Of a stretch of 64,000 nt of DNA, positions 1 through 9,562 are shown in pieces (position 1 is the first letter of the stretch; the number at the start of each line of letters is the position of its first letter). The DNA comes from Desulfovibrio ferrophilus (GTDB lineage: Bacteria > Desulfobacterota > Desulfovibrionia > Desulfovibrionales > Desulfovibrionaceae). Location: positions 2,376,905-2,440,904 of the forward strand of contig NZ_AP017378.1 in assembly GCF_003966735.1 (NCBI RefSeq). Direction: 5' to 3'. The notes under the pieces were generated by a model. It was not told where the DNA came from and made no database searches. It worked only from the letters and a program-made list of their open reading frames with translations. The translations under genes were made by a program, and so were the position numbers.

Positions 1-195
1 TCCCCGTTCGTGACCTCGGGCATCCGCCTGGGCTCCCCGGCCATGACCACCCGCGGCTTCACCGAGCCCGGCATGGAAAAGATCGCCGCCTGGATCGTGG
101 ATGCACTGGGATCTCTGGACAACGACACCAGACTCAAGGAAATCAAGGCCGAAGTGGCTGCCTTTGCGCGCCAGTTCCCCCTGTTTGCCTGGTAG
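1..195 (+). CDS. glyA: Serine hydroxymethyltransferase, C-terminal end (partial)
   Basis: The window opens inside this gene; the reading frame is open from base 1 to the stop at 193-195. The visible 64 residues begin [20 protein letters not shown], which is the strongly conserved C-terminal PLP-enzyme segment of serine hydroxymethyltransferase (the family reads very similarly, with the Arg of SGIR binding the substrate carboxylate). The enzyme interconverts serine and glycine while charging tetrahydrofolate with a one-carbon unit. The rest of the gene lies upstream of the window. It sits just before a deaminase and the riboflavin genes, on the same strand, but a 156-base gap with hairpins separates them. 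Confidence 0.93.
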   Translation, partial: SPFVTSGIRLGSPAMTTRGFTEPGMEKIAAWIVDALGSLDNDTRLKEIKAEVAAFARQFPLFAW

Positions 196-208
196 ACTGA
201 TTTCATCG

Positions 209-244
209 CGCAGCGGGGCGGTCCCCTGTTTCCGTCCCGCTGCG
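209..244 (+). terminator. Hairpin after glyA, terminator-like
   Basis: A 9-bp perfect stem (209-217 with 236-244) with an 18-base loop follows the glyA stop by 14 bases. The bases after it (TCATTT) are only moderately T-rich, so termination efficiency is uncertain. A second hairpin at 284-300 (7-bp stem, 3-base loop, followed by TTTGA) may act with it. I looked in this gap (196-351) for an FMN riboswitch ahead of the rib genes and did not see its conserved motifs. Confidence 0.5.
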
Positions 245-351
245 TCATTTGACACCCCCTCTTTGGGGGAATAGGGGCAAAACGCCGGGCACTGCCCGGC
301 TTTGACAGTCAAATCGAGGCGGCATCTGTCGCCACCAAGGTGGAAGCGCCC

Positions 352-807
352 ATGTCCCAACGCATGTCCTGGCCCGACTACTTCATGAGGATCACCTACA
401 TGGTGGCCGAACGTTCCACCTGCACCCGTCGCAAGGTGGGTGCCGTTGCCGTACTCGACAAACGGATCCTCGCCACCGGCTACAACGGCGCCCCTGTCGA
501 CACCCCCCACTGTCTTGATATCGGCTGCCTGAGAGAAGAACTTGGCGTGCCCTCGGGCCAACGCCATGAGATCTGCCGTGGTCTGCATGCCGAGCAGAAC
601 GTCATCATCCAGGCTGCACTGCACGGCATCAGCATCCGAGGCGCAGACCTGTTCTGCACCACGCAGCCCTGCCTGATCTGCACCAAAATGCTGATCAACG
701 TGCAGGTCAAAAACGTCTTTTTCACCGAAGCCTACCCGGATGAACTGGCCGAACGCATGATGGCCGAGTCGGGAGTCAATTTTGAGCGCATCGACTTTAC
801 CCCCTAA
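352..807 (+). CDS. dCMP/cytidine deaminase family protein (ComEB-like)
   Basis: A 151-residue zinc deaminase. The zinc site is complete: HAE at residues 79-81 (His ligand and catalytic Glu) and the PCLIC motif with Cys 107 and Cys 110. The N-terminal [10 protein letters not shown]-like strand and GYNGAP loop match dCMP deaminases, which make dUMP for thymidylate synthesis. I chose the ATG at 352, with AAGG about ten bases upstream; a GTG at 340 would add four residues and has no better ribosome site. The 3' end overlaps ribD by 26 bases, so the two are probably translated together. Its place at the head of a rib cluster is consistent with a pyrimidine deaminase, but RibD carries its own deaminase domain, so dCMP is the more likely substrate. 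Confidence 0.85.
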   Translation: MSQRMSWPDYFMRITYMVAERSTCTRRKVGAVAVLDKRILATGYNGAPVDTPHCLDIGCLREELGVPSGQRHEICRGLHAEQNVIIQAALHGISIRGADLFCTTQPCLICTKMLINVQVKNVFFTEAYPDELAERMMAESGVNFERIDFTP

Positions 808-1924
808 CGACGCGGCGCGCTTCATGCGCCACGCCGCCACGCTCGCCCGGCGCGGACGCGGCAACACAGCACCCAACCCCTGTGTTGGGGCCGTGCTGGT
901 GCGCGACGATCAGGTGGTTGCCGAGGGCTGGCACCAGCAATTCGGGGGCCCCCACGCCGAACCCAATTGCCTGGCCGATGCCCGATCCAAAGGCATCAAC
1001 CCTGCGGATTGCGTGATGTTCGTAACTCTGGAGCCCTGCAACCATCAGGGCAAGACTCCGCCCTGTTCCCATGCCGTACACAAAGCGGGTATCAAGGAAA
1101 TTTTCATCGGCACTCTGGACCCCAATCCGCAGGCCGAAGGCGGGGCCCAGTATCTTCGCGACAGAGGTGTCACGGTCCACGAGGGCATCGAGGAACAACT
1201 CTGCCTGGACCTGACAGCCGATTTCAGGACTTGGCAATTCACCGCCAGGCCTTATGTGTTCCTGAAGATGGCCTCAACCCTGGATGGCAAGATCGCCACA
1301 CGCACCGGCCACTCCAAGTGGATCACCTGCGAGGAGTCCCGGGCTGACGTGCATCGATTACGCATGCTGTGCGGCGCAGTCATTGTGGGCGGGGGCACCC
1401 TGCGTGCCGACAACCCGCGTCTGAACGTACGCCGGGCCGAATCCGAGGTTGACCCGCTGGCAATAGTGGTTACTTCCAACCTGCCCGACGCAGAGGAAGA
1501 CTACTTCCTGCTCAGACAGCGAGCACTGCAAACCATCTTCTGGACCACGGAGCAGGCTGCAGCTTCGGCCAAGGCCAAAGCCCTGACCGATCTGGGCTGC
1601 CGGATCTGGGGACTGCCCGCCGCCACAGGTGGTGGACTGGAACTGGGCCATGGGCTGGAGCGTCTGCGCAGTGAATGCGGCGTCTGGTACGCCCTGTGCG
1701 AAGGTGGAGGCACGCTGGCCTTGCGTTTCATCGAGGCCGGGCTTATGGACGAATTCCGGCTGTACGTGGCTCCCCGGATAGTGGGAGACGCCCAGGCCAA
1801 GAACCTGTTTTCCGGCCGGGCTCCGGAAACCATGGATCAAGCGCTCAACCTGCGTTTTGCAGGCTCGCGCACAAGCGGTGTGGACACATTGCTGACCTAT
1901 CGCCCCAAGGACAAGGACGACTAA
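782..1924 (+). CDS. ribD: Bifunctional pyrimidine deaminase/reductase RibD
   Basis: A 380-residue two-domain riboflavin enzyme. The N-terminal deaminase domain has HAE at residues 58-60 and the zinc cysteines 86 and 95 in [11 protein letters not shown]. The C-terminal half is the NADPH-dependent reductase ([12 protein letters not shown] start, G-rich VGGGT loop near residue 200). Together they convert the GTP cyclohydrolase II product to the ribitylamino-uracil phosphate. The start is a TTG at 782 with GGGAG six bases upstream; an ATG at 824 would cut into the conserved first helix. The stop codon is immediately followed by the ribE ATG with no gap, which implies translational coupling. Confidence 0.95.
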   Translation: MSASTLPPNDAARFMRHAATLARRGRGNTAPNPCVGAVLVRDDQVVAEGWHQQFGGPHAEPNCLADARSKGINPADCVMFVTLEPCNHQGKTPPCSHAVHKAGIKEIFIGTLDPNPQAEGGAQYLRDRGVTVHEGIEEQLCLDLTADFRTWQFTARPYVFLKMASTLDGKIATRTGHSKWITCEESRADVHRLRMLCGAVIVGGGTLRADNPRLNVRRAESEVDPLAIVVTSNLPDAEEDYFLLRQRALQTIFWTTEQAAASAKAKALTDLGCRIWGLPAATGGGLELGHGLERLRSECGVWYALCEGGGTLALRFIEAGLMDEFRLYVAPRIVGDAQAKNLFSGRAPETMDQALNLRFAGSRTSGVDTLLTYRPKDKDD

Positions 1925-2581
1925 ATGTTTACTGGACTCGTGGAATGCACCGGCAACGTGCTGGCTACCGAAAATCGTGGAGCCGAAACCCGGCTGCGCA
2001 TCGCACCAGCCTCCATGCGGGACTTCGTCATGGGCGAAAGCATCGCCGTGAACGGAGTCTGCCTGACGGTGGACAGCTTCGGGGCCGACTGGTTCAGTGC
2101 CTATGCCTCGGCCGAGACCATGGGCTGCACCAGCCTGGGCAGCCTCAGTTCCGGGTCACTGGTCAATCTGGAGCGTGCTCTCGCCCTGGGTGATCGCCTG
2201 GGCGGGCATCTTGTCTCTGGACACGTGGACAGCATCGCCGAGGTGGCCTCCGTGACCCCTGCCGGCGAATCAAAAATATATCGAGTGACCTACCCCGCCG
2301 AATACGGACCACAGGTGATCGAGAAAGGTTCCGTGGCTCTGGACGGCATCTCGCTAACGGTGAACGCCTGCGGACAGGATTGGTTGGAAGTGAACATCAT
2401 CCCCGAAACCCAGCGCGTGACCACCATTTCCAAGTGGGCAGCCGGGGTCCGGGTGAACATAGAGACGGACTTGATCGGCAAGTACGTGCAGCGTATGGTG
2501 GCCCCCTGGGTGAACGGCGCATCGCCATCCACACCCAAGAGCAACCTGACCGAAGAATTCCTGCGAAAGAACGGATTCTGA
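1925..2581 (+). CDS. ribE: Riboflavin synthase, alpha subunit
   Basis: A 218-residue protein with the two tandem lumazine-binding repeats of riboflavin synthase: the first begins MFTGLVE and carries the conserved NGVCLTV, the second carries GHLVSGHVD and DGISLTVN. It dismutates two 6,7-dimethyl-8-ribityllumazine molecules into riboflavin and a pyrimidine that is recycled to the RibH step. Length is normal for the family. The ATG follows the ribD stop directly. The gene is followed by 83 bases to ribBA containing only a small 5-bp hairpin (2599-2612). Confidence 0.95.
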   Translation: MFTGLVECTGNVLATENRGAETRLRIAPASMRDFVMGESIAVNGVCLTVDSFGADWFSAYASAETMGCTSLGSLSSGSLVNLERALALGDRLGGHLVSGHVDSIAEVASVTPAGESKIYRVTYPAEYGPQVIEKGSVALDGISLTVNACGQDWLEVNIIPETQRVTTISKWAAGVRVNIETDLIGKYVQRMVAPWVNGASPSTPKSNLTEEFLRKNGF

Positions 2582-2664
2582 TCCACGACAGCATGACCCC
2601 GCCTAACGGCGGTTCGGGCGTGGCCACTGAGCCAAATTCGACGCCCATAAAAGGAATGAAGATT

Positions 2665-3876
2665 ATGCCCATCATTTCGGCCGAACAGGCCATTGAAGAG
2701 ATCCGCCAGGGGAAAATGATCATCCTCGTGGACGACGAGGACCGCGAAAACGAAGGTGATCTGACCATCGCCGCAGAATTCGCCACCCCCGAAGTCATCA
2801 ATTTCATGGCCACCCATGGCCGCGGCCTGATCTGCCTGCCCATGTCTCACGACATGGTGGACAAGCTTGAACTGCCCATGATGACCAACAAGAACGAGTC
2901 CGGCTTCGAGACTCCGTTCACCGTGTCCATCGAGGCCCGCAAGGGCGTGAGCACCGGCATTTCGGCCTTTGACCGCTCCACCACCATCCTGACCGCCATT
3001 CAGGACGATGTGAAACCCGAGGACATCGTGATGCCCGGGCACATCTTCCCTCTGCGCGCCAACCCCGGAGGGGTTCTGGTGCGTTGCGGCCAGACCGAAG
3101 GTGGCGTGGACCTGTCGAGACTCGCCGGCCTGAAGCCCGCCGCAGTGATCTGCGAGATCATGCGCGAGGACGGCAACATGGCTCGCATGCCCGACCTGAA
3201 GGAATTTGCGAAGAAGCACGACCTGAAGATCGCCACCATCCGCGATCTGATCGAATACCGCATGAAGTTCGGCCAGCTGGCTGTGGAGCGCAAGGCCGAA
3301 GCCAAATTGCCCACCTGCTTCGGCGGAGACTTCAAGGCCGTGGCCTTCTATTCCGAAGTGGACAAGAAGGAGCATCTGGCGCTGGTCAAGGGTGAACTCG
3401 ATCCTGAAAAGCCGGTTCTGGTACGCGTGCATAGCGAATGTCTGACCGGTGACGTGCTCGGCTCCATGCGCTGCGATTGCGGCGGACAGCTCCAGACCGC
3501 CATGAATATGATCGCCGAAGAAGGCGAAGGCGTGATACTGTACATGCGCCAGGAAGGTCGAGGCATCGGCCTGTGCAACAAGATCCGCGCTTACGCCTTG
3601 CAGGACGAAGGCCTGGACACCGTTGAAGCCAACAAGAAGCTCGGCTTCAAGGCCGACCTGCGCGACTACGGCATCGGCGCTCAGATTCTGGTTTCATTGG
3701 GCATCCGCAAGATGCGCCTGATGACCAACAATCCCAAGAAGATCGTCGGCCTCGAGGGCTACGGTCTGGAGATCGTCGAGCGCGTCTCCATTGAAATGAA
3801 ATCCTGCGAGTGGAATTACCACTACCTCGAGACCAAAAAGAAGAAACTCGGCCACATGCTGAACCTCGACAAATAG
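2665..3876 (+). CDS. ribBA: Fused DHBP synthase / GTP cyclohydrolase II RibBA
   Basis: A 403-residue fusion. Residues about 1-200 are the 3,4-dihydroxy-2-butanone-4-phosphate synthase domain, with the acidic loop [11 protein letters not shown] (23-33) and STGIS. Residues about 205-400 are GTP cyclohydrolase II, with the zinc cysteines 259, 270 and 272 and the RQEGRGIGL loop. The two activities feed both branches of riboflavin synthesis. I chose the ATG at 2665, nine bases after AAGGA; the frame is open far upstream into ribE but that part is not conserved. One oddity: the segment that reads GHTEA in characterised DHBP synthases reads GQTEG here (Gln 143), replacing a His described as a metal ligand. 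Whether the domain is still active cannot be told from sequence. Confidence 0.93.
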   Translation: MPIISAEQAIEEIRQGKMIILVDDEDRENEGDLTIAAEFATPEVINFMATHGRGLICLPMSHDMVDKLELPMMTNKNESGFETPFTVSIEARKGVSTGISAFDRSTTILTAIQDDVKPEDIVMPGHIFPLRANPGGVLVRCGQTEGGVDLSRLAGLKPAAVICEIMREDGNMARMPDLKEFAKKHDLKIATIRDLIEYRMKFGQLAVERKAEAKLPTCFGGDFKAVAFYSEVDKKEHLALVKGELDPEKPVLVRVHSECLTGDVLGSMRCDCGGQLQTAMNMIAEEGEGVILYMRQEGRGIGLCNKIRAYALQDEGLDTVEANKKLGFKADLRDYGIGAQILVSLGIRKMRLMTNNPKKIVGLEGYGLEIVERVSIEMKSCEWNYHYLETKKKKLGHMLNLDK

Positions 3877-3918
3877 CATCAGACCGATCACAACTTTTCA
3901 AAACTCACGGAGAGAATC

Positions 3919-4389
3919 ATGACTGATCTGAAAACCATCGAAGGAAAATTCGATGCCCAGGGGCTGACCGTTGCCATTGCTGCCTGCCGGTTCAACGACT
4001 TCATCGTGGACAGGCTGGTTGGCGGAGCCGTTGACTATCTGGTCCGCAATGGAGCCGCCAAGGAAAACCTGACTCTGGTGCGCATCCCCGGTGCATTCGA
4101 AATGCCCCTGGTCGCCAAGAAGCTGGCCGCCAGCGGCAAGTACGACGCCGTCATCTGCCTCGGTGCAGTCATTCGCGGCGCCACCCCTCACTTCGAGTTC
4201 GTTTCCGGCGAAGCCGCCAAGGGCATTGCCCAGGCCATGATGGAAACCAACGTACCCATCGGCTTTGGCATCCTGACCACCGACACCCTCGAGCAGGCCA
4301 TCGAGCGCGCTGGGTCCAAGGCCGGCAACAAGGGCGTGGAAGCCGCCTCCGCAACCCTGGAGATGGTCCGGGTCATGGAGCAGATTTAG
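3919..4389 (+). CDS. ribH: 6,7-dimethyl-8-ribityllumazine synthase
   Basis: A 156-residue lumazine synthase, the usual length. Conserved pieces include the substrate-binding RFND (residues 23-26), GAFEMP, the phosphate-binding [14 protein letters not shown] and GILTTDT with the flavin-site residues. It condenses the RibA/RibD product with dihydroxybutanone phosphate and usually assembles into pentamers or 60-mers. The ribosome site GGAGAG lies six bases before the ATG. It follows ribBA by 42 bases and precedes nusB by three, the ribH-nusB order common in many bacteria. Confidence 0.96.
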   Translation: MTDLKTIEGKFDAQGLTVAIAACRFNDFIVDRLVGGAVDYLVRNGAAKENLTLVRIPGAFEMPLVAKKLAASGKYDAVICLGAVIRGATPHFEFVSGEAAKGIAQAMMETNVPIGFGILTTDTLEQAIERAGSKAGNKGVEAASATLEMVRVMEQI

Positions 4390-4392
4390 TCC

Positions 4393-4860
4393 ATGCCGCA
4401 AAAAAAGAAAGGAGGCCGCCGTACCGGGCGGCGCCGCGCATTTGAAGTGTTGTATGGCTTGACCTTTGCCCCGGTCGAGACCATGGACGACGTGAGACGG
4501 TTGTTCAAAATGACACCGGAACGCAACGAGGAGCTGGAGCAGAATCCGGATGGAAACCGTTCGGAATTTGCCTGGACCCTTGTTTCTGGAGTCTGGAGCA
4601 ACACAGAAAGCATTGACGAGACCGTCACCAAGTTCTCTCAGCACTGGAAGATCAAACGCATCGCCCGTGTTGAGCTGACCATCCTGAGGCTGGCCCTGTA
4701 CGAGATGCTTCACGTCGATGACGTACCGCTCAAGGTCGCCATCAACGAAGCCATCGAACTGGCAAAACGCTTCGGTGATGACAATTCCAAGAACTTCATC
4801 AACGGCATCCTGGACGCCGTCGCCAAAGCCATCGAAAATGGTGAGCTTAGGGTTCGTTAA
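4393..4860 (+). CDS. nusB: Transcription antitermination factor NusB
   Basis: A 155-residue all-helical protein. The first residues are Lys/Arg-rich and lead to RRRAFEVLYGLTF, the NusB signature helix, and the C-terminal half has the conserved LRLALYEML, VAINEAIELAKRFGDDNSKNFINGILDA. NusB with S10 (NusE) binds boxA RNA and promotes rRNA antitermination. The ATG lies three bases after the ribH stop, so it is part of the same transcript. The last 23 bases overlap the next predicted reading frame. Confidence 0.94.
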   Translation: MPQKKKGGRRTGRRRAFEVLYGLTFAPVETMDDVRRLFKMTPERNEELEQNPDGNRSEFAWTLVSGVWSNTESIDETVTKFSQHWKIKRIARVELTILRLALYEMLHVDDVPLKVAINEAIELAKRFGDDNSKNFINGILDAVAKAIENGELRVR

Positions 4861-5365
4861 AGACGCGGGCCAAAGCCCCAGGGGAACCCCCCGGGTCTAT
4901 CTGCGCCGCAACGCGTCCTCCGGGGCTGCAATCCGCGCCTGGTCCGGCAAGCGCCGGTCCACTGGAGTGGAATTGTGCTGGAATACGCCCTCGGAAAACC
5001 CGGAGACCTGGGCTGGTCCCATGGCCGAGGCCATCATGGACCTTGGCTGGCGCAGTTGGTGGCTGGATAGCGAAAGCGTGGCAAGGGTGCTGGGAGGCAC
5101 CACTCAGGAAGCCCTGACCCGTTGGGGCCTGGCTTTCTGGGGCCAATACCGCCGCGTGGGGTCCGTATATCTTCTGGTGGGCGAGAACAGCCGCACCAAG
5201 ATCAGCGGCGCTGTGGAGGCCTGGGAACGGGCCTTCAGCCACGTGCGTTATGCAGAGCGACTCGACATCGATCGCCAGATGAGGCAAAAAACCGAAGAAT
5301 TACAAAACAAACCCGTGCGACGCACGTTGGTGAAGTTTTTCCCCGCATTGTTCAAAAGCCTGTAA
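4838..5365 (+). CDS. Conserved-looking hypothetical protein between nusB and leuS
   Basis: A 175-residue protein I do not recognise. The ATG at 4838 overlaps the nusB end by 23 bases; a GTG at 4841 is an alternative, and no strong ribosome site is visible, so translation may depend on nusB coupling. The sequence is rich in Trp and Arg (for example [19 protein letters not shown]), has no membrane segment or signal peptide, and ends in a basic tail ([15 protein letters not shown]) that could be an amphipathic helix. The frame is open throughout and its codon use resembles its neighbours. It is 10 bases from leuS. No function is proposed. Confidence 0.6.
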   Translation: MVSLGFVKDAGQSPRGTPRVYLRRNASSGAAIRAWSGKRRSTGVELCWNTPSENPETWAGPMAEAIMDLGWRSWWLDSESVARVLGGTTQEALTRWGLAFWGQYRRVGSVYLLVGENSRTKISGAVEAWERAFSHVRYAERLDIDRQMRQKTEELQNKPVRRTLVKFFPALFKSL

Positions 5366-5375
5366 GGGAACAGAT

Positions 5376-7880
5376 ATGTCGCAATCCGGATACGCCCCCG
5401 AAACCATTGAGCTCAAATGGCAAAAAGCCTGGGAAGACAACGGTATTTTCAAGGTCTCACCCGACCCGGACAAGAAGAAATACTACGTCCTGGAGATGTT
5501 CCCCTATCCTTCCGGGCGCATCCACATGGGTCATGTGCGCAACTACTCCATCGGTGACGTAGTGGCCAGGTTCCAGCGCATGCAGGGCTATAATGTCCTG
5601 CACCCCATGGGCTGGGACGCCTTTGGTCTGCCTGCCGAAAACGCAGCCATCAAGAATGATACCCATCCCGCAAAATGGACCTACGAGAACATCGACACCA
5701 TGCGGGTTCAGCTCAAGCGCCTGGGCTATTCCTATGATTGGGACCGCGAACTGGCGACCTGCCACCCCAAGTACTACAAGTGGGAGCAGCAGTTCTTCCT
5801 GAAGCTCATGGAAAAGGGCCTGATCTACCGCAAGCAGTCCCCCGTGAACTGGTGTCCGGACTGCCACACGGTGCTGGCCAACGAACAGGTAGAAGAAGGC
5901 CTGTGCTGGCGTTGCGATTCCGAGGTTCAGCAGCGCGACCTGAAACAATGGTTCCTGCGCATCACCGACTACGCCGACGAACTGCTGGAGGCCCTGGACG
6001 ACCTTCCGGGCTGGCCCGAGCGCGTCAAGACCATGCAGCGCAACTGGATCGGCCGCAGCTACGGTTCGCAACTGACCTTTGAGGTGGAAGGCACTGGCGA
6101 GACCGTTGACGTCTTTACCACCCGTCCCGACACCTTGTTCGGTGCGACCTTCATGAGTGTCGCTGCCGAGCATCCGCTGGTGGACAAGATTCTTGAGGCC
6201 TGTACGGATGAAACGCGTACTGCAGAAATCACCGCCTTTGTGGACAAAGTCCGCAACATGGACCGCATCGTCCGTGGCGCCGATGACCTCGAAAAGGAAG
6301 GCGTCTTCACCGGCGTGTACTGCACCAACCCGGTCACCGGCCAAAAGATGCCGCTGTGGATCGCCAACTTCGTGCTCATGGGGTACGGCACCGGTGCAGT
6401 CATGGCCGTCCCTGCACACGACCAGCGCGATTTCGAATTTGCCAAGAAGTACGACCTGCCCATTCAGGTAGTCATTCAGCCCGAAGACGAAGCCCTGGAG
6501 GCGTCGACTCTGGACGTTGCCTACACCGACCCTGGTGTGCTGGTGAACTCGGGTTCCTTCGACGGTATGCCCAACGCGGATGCCAAGGAAGCCATCACCA
6601 ACCATCTGGCAGAAAGCGGCAAGGGCAAAAAGACCGTCAACTACCGTCTGCGGGACTGGAACGTATCTCGTCAGCGTTACTGGGGCGCTCCCATTCCGGT
6701 CATCTACTGCGACAGTTGCGGTGCAGTCCCGGTCCCCGAGTCTGACCTGCCCGTGGAACTGCCCATGGATGTTCGCACCCGTGAGGATGGCCGCAGCCCG
6801 CTGGCCGACACCGACAGCTTTGTCAAGACCACCTGCCCCAAGTGCGGGGCCGAGGCCCGGCGCGAGACCGATACCATGGACACCTTCATGGAGTCTTCCT
6901 GGTACTTCCTGCGCTACGCCTGTGCCCGTGACGACTCGCAGGGGCTCGACCCCGAAGCCATCGATTACTGGCTCAATGTCGACCAGTACATTGGCGGTAT
7001 CGAACACGCCATCCTGCACCTCTTGTATTCCCGATTCTACGTCAAGGCCCTGCGTGACCTGGGCTATGTGAGCATCGACGAGCCCTTCGCCAACCTGCTG
7101 ACCCAGGGCATGGTGCTCATGGACGGGGCCAAGATGTCCAAGTCCAAGGGCAACGTGGTGGACCCCGACAAGCTCATTGCCCGCTACGGAGCCGACACCA
7201 CGCGTCTGTTCTGCCTGTTCGCTGCTCCGCCTGAAAAGGATCTGGAATGGAGCGACAAAGGTGTGGAAGGCGCCTCCCGCTTCCTGGGACGTCTCTGGCG
7301 CCTGGTGGACGAACTGCTGCCGAAACTCTCGCCTGTCGGCCCCTGTGCTGGCATTGACGGTCTGTCTCTGTCCGACGAGGCCAAGGATCTGCGCCGCAAG
7401 GAACACGCCACGGTCCAGAAAGTCCTGCGCGATATTACCAGCAGCTTCCAGTTCAACACAGCCATCGCAGCGGTCATGGAACTGGTCAACGCCATGTATC
7501 TGTGCAAGGACAAGCTGGCAGACACCGAAGACGGGGTTCGCGTCCTGTCCTCTGCCATCAGCTCAACCCTGACGGTCCTGTCTCCCGTGGCTCCACATAT
7601 CTGCGAGGAACTGTGGGCCAAGATGGGATACACGACCCTGCTCTCCGAGCAGTCATGGCCCGAGCACGATGAAACGGCACTTGTCGTGGACGAAGTCACT
7701 GTCGTGGTCCAGATCAATGGCAAACTCAGGGCTCGAATCAATGTTTCCGCACAGGCCTCCAAGGAAGACATTGAACAGGTCGCCATGACCGAAGAAAACG
7801 TGCTCAAACATATTGAAGGCAAGACGGTCCGCAAGGTCATCGTCATCCCCGGCAAACTCGTAAACATCGTGGTGGGCTGA
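5376..7880 (+). CDS. leuS: Leucyl-tRNA synthetase
   Basis: An 834-residue class I aminoacyl-tRNA synthetase. The HIGH-type motif reads HMGH near residue 50 (preceded by YPSGRI), and the KMSKS loop is at about 586-590. Between them are the zinc-binding CPDC...CWRC cysteines, the CP1 editing domain with the [12 protein letters not shown] threonine-rich loop and the [15 protein letters not shown] segment, and the second zinc-like CDSC/CPKC motif. The C-terminal anticodon-binding and LeuS-specific tail are complete. The start is preceded by AAGGGAACAG. It is followed by a one-base gap to lptE. Confidence 0.97.
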   Translation: MSQSGYAPETIELKWQKAWEDNGIFKVSPDPDKKKYYVLEMFPYPSGRIHMGHVRNYSIGDVVARFQRMQGYNVLHPMGWDAFGLPAENAAIKNDTHPAKWTYENIDTMRVQLKRLGYSYDWDRELATCHPKYYKWEQQFFLKLMEKGLIYRKQSPVNWCPDCHTVLANEQVEEGLCWRCDSEVQQRDLKQWFLRITDYADELLEALDDLPGWPERVKTMQRNWIGRSYGSQLTFEVEGTGETVDVFTTRPDTLFGATFMSVAAEHPLVDKILEACTDETRTAEITAFVDKVRNMDRIVRGADDLEKEGVFTGVYCTNPVTGQKMPLWIANFVLMGYGTGAVMAVPAHDQRDFEFAKKYDLPIQVVIQPEDEALEASTLDVAYTDPGVLVNSGSFDGMPNADAKEAITNHLAESGKGKKTVNYRLRDWNVSRQRYWGAPIPVIYCDSCGAVPVPESDLPVELPMDVRTREDGRSPLADTDSFVKTTCPKCGAEARRETDTMDTFMESSWYFLRYACARDDSQGLDPEAIDYWLNVDQYIGGIEHAILHLLYSRFYVKALRDLGYVSIDEPFANLLTQGMVLMDGAKMSKSKGNVVDPDKLIARYGADTTRLFCLFAAPPEKDLEWSDKGVEGASRFLGRLWRLVDELLPKLSPVGPCAGIDGLSLSDEAKDLRRKEHATVQKVLRDITSSFQFNTAIAAVMELVNAMYLCKDKLADTEDGVRVLSSAISSTLTVLSPVAPHICEELWAKMGYTTLLSEQSWPEHDETALVVDEVTVVVQINGKLRARINVSAQASKEDIEQVAMTEENVLKHIEGKTVRKVIVIPGKLVNIVVG

Positions 7881-7881
7881 T

Positions 7882-8379
7882 ATGCGAATTCTCCGCACTT
7901 TCGTGGTCATGACTCTGGCACTGTCCCTGTGGGGCTGCGCCGGCTATCAACAGGCCTCCAACAAGGATGCCCCCTTCGACCTTCCCGAAGACGCTCGTGC
8001 GCTCTTCATCAAAAGTGTGGAGAACCCGACCATGGACCCCGATCTGGAGTCCCTGCTACGCGCTGAAATCCGTGATGAATTCACCAGGCGCGGCCGCGTC
8101 AGTTGGGTTGATCGTGACGAGGCCACAGCCTACATGAGCATCAAGGTCAAGCGCTTCAGGACCGCAACCTCTCTGACCGACGAGAACGATGACACCATCA
8201 AGTCCAGCGCTTCCATCAATATCGAGGCCTGGATCGTTTCCAAGAGCAGCGGCAAAGAACTCTGGCGCGGGAATGCTTCGCATAGCGAAAGCTTCACCTC
8301 CGACCAGGAAGGAGCCGAAGCCGACGTGATGGAAATGGCCGCCCGAAAACTGGCTGACAGGCTCAGCCAGAACTACTAG
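7882..8379 (+). CDS. lptE: LPS-assembly lipoprotein LptE-like
   Basis: A 165-residue lipoprotein with a short signal peptide (MRILRTFVVMTLALSLWGC) whose lipobox ends at Cys 19. The mature part has the alternating-strand pattern of LptE (LPEDARALFIKSVENPT, then a Ser-rich strand with ASINIEAWIV, then SGKELWRGNASHSESF). LptE plugs the LptD barrel that inserts LPS in the outer membrane. Sequence identity in this family is low, so the call rests on the fold-like pattern, the lipobox and the leuS-lptE-holA gene order common in proteobacteria. It is followed by a strong terminator. Confidence 0.82.
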   Translation: MRILRTFVVMTLALSLWGCAGYQQASNKDAPFDLPEDARALFIKSVENPTMDPDLESLLRAEIRDEFTRRGRVSWVDRDEATAYMSIKVKRFRTATSLTDENDDTIKSSASINIEAWIVSKSSGKELWRGNASHSESFTSDQEGAEADVMEMAARKLADRLSQNY

Positions 8380-8386
8380 CTCTCGC

Positions 8387-8420
8387 CGCCCCGCGGCCAT
8401 CTGGTCGCGGGGCGTTTTTT
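8387..8420 (+). terminator. Intrinsic terminator after lptE
   Basis: A 9-bp perfect GC stem (8387-8395 with 8406-8414), a 10-base loop and six T residues (8415-8420). It probably ends most transcription of the upstream cluster, although holA starts only 30 bases later. Confidence 0.9.
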
Positions 8421-8449
8421 CAAGATACAGACCGTCATCCGGGAGCGTC

Positions 8450-9451
8450 ATGTCAGACAGGCCAGGATTCTCCTTTCTTATCTGCCCAGACCCTGAACTC
8501 ATCCGCCTTGAAGTGGAATCCCTTGTAGAGCTCCACGGTGAAGGCAAGACTTGGGATCGCCGCGCTTACTGGGCCGACGACGAGCTCCCCGGAGCATTCT
8601 GGCAGGACCTGTCCATCCCCGACCTGATGGGCACTCCGCGTTTGGTGGTGGTCCGCCGGGCTAACAAGTTTCTCAAGGACTCCTGGGACAAACTCACTTC
8701 CACCCTGTCCAGCTTCAACGCCCAGATCTGGCCCATATTCTGCCTGGAGCCCGCCGCAGACAAGAAAGGCCAGGTCAAGCCTCCCGCGGTGCTCACCAAA
8801 CAGAAGTACTGGCCCGTGGCTGAAAAGCGCGGTTGGGTCTGGACCAGCCCCGGGCTGACCCCCAGAACCATGCCCGACTTCGTGAGCAGCTTTGTCCGGC
8901 GCAAAAAACTGATTATCAGCCCCCCCGTGGCCCATGCCCTGGCCGATGCCCTGCCCCACGACGCCATGGGTGCCAAAAACGAATTGGAGAAAATAGCCCT
9001 GGCCGCCGGAGAATCCGGAGAAGTCGTCAAGGCCCACATCGCCCTGATCTCGCACCAGGCCGACATGGATGTCTTCGAATTCATCTCCTCGGTGCTCGAA
9101 GGAAAATCCCCTGAACGGGTCTGGCAGAAGGTTTTCGACAATCGTCTGGTGTCTTCATCGAACAGCATTTTCTTCTCCTTCCTGGCTCTCATGATCCGCG
9201 AAGGCCGCATCCTGTGGGAACTTGGTCAGGGCGAAAAGCCTTCGGTCTGGGTCCATCATACCGTTGTTCAGCGCAAATCAAGCCTGGCCAAAAGGCTCGG
9301 CCCGGCTCGCCTGTCCCGCATCTGGCACCTTGTTCTTGAAGCGGAATTCGGCGTAAAAACCGGCCAACGCACACCGGAGCAGGCCTTCGAAGCTCTTGTG
9401 GGTGGCCTGTACTCTCTTTTCAGCCCCAAAACAGCTCAATCCACGCGCTAA
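8450..9451 (+). CDS. holA: DNA polymerase III, delta subunit
   Basis: A 333-residue protein with the HolA layout: a divergent AAA+-like domain (FLICPDPELIRLEVESLVE, then LMGTPRLVVVRRANKFLK) and a C-terminal helical bundle (NELEKIALAA, DMDVFEFISSVLEGK, FFSFLALMIREGRILWEL). Delta opens the beta sliding clamp in the clamp-loader complex. It has no Walker A motif, as expected for delta. It follows lptE, the usual gene order. The ATG follows GGGAGCGTC. Confidence 0.88.
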   Translation: MSDRPGFSFLICPDPELIRLEVESLVELHGEGKTWDRRAYWADDELPGAFWQDLSIPDLMGTPRLVVVRRANKFLKDSWDKLTSTLSSFNAQIWPIFCLEPAADKKGQVKPPAVLTKQKYWPVAEKRGWVWTSPGLTPRTMPDFVSSFVRRKKLIISPPVAHALADALPHDAMGAKNELEKIALAAGESGEVVKAHIALISHQADMDVFEFISSVLEGKSPERVWQKVFDNRLVSSSNSIFFSFLALMIREGRILWELGQGEKPSVWVHHTVVQRKSSLAKRLGPARLSRIWHLVLEAEFGVKTGQRTPEQAFEALVGGLYSLFSPKTAQSTR

Positions 9452-9562
9452 CCCTTCTCTTGGTCATTGCATCTGCACCAGCAAGCGGATACAAGCACTT
9501 TTATTGCGTAGAAGCCTGTTTTTTTGCCATTCCCCTTGCCCAAGGCCTAATGCGGACCTATT

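Noticed and set aside
302-324. TTGACA upstream of the dCMP deaminase gene
   Set aside because: No acceptable -10 element at 16-18 bases.
196-351. An FMN riboswitch ahead of the rib genes
   Set aside because: The conserved FMN-element motifs are not visible; only plain hairpins are present.
2290-3432. A 380-codon minus-strand frame opposite ribE/ribBA
   Set aside because: Low-complexity antisense shadow of well-identified genes.
5457-7406. A long open frame on the minus strand opposite leuS (649 codons)
   Set aside because: It is the antisense shadow of a strongly conserved synthetase, has no ribosome site and no recognisable motif.
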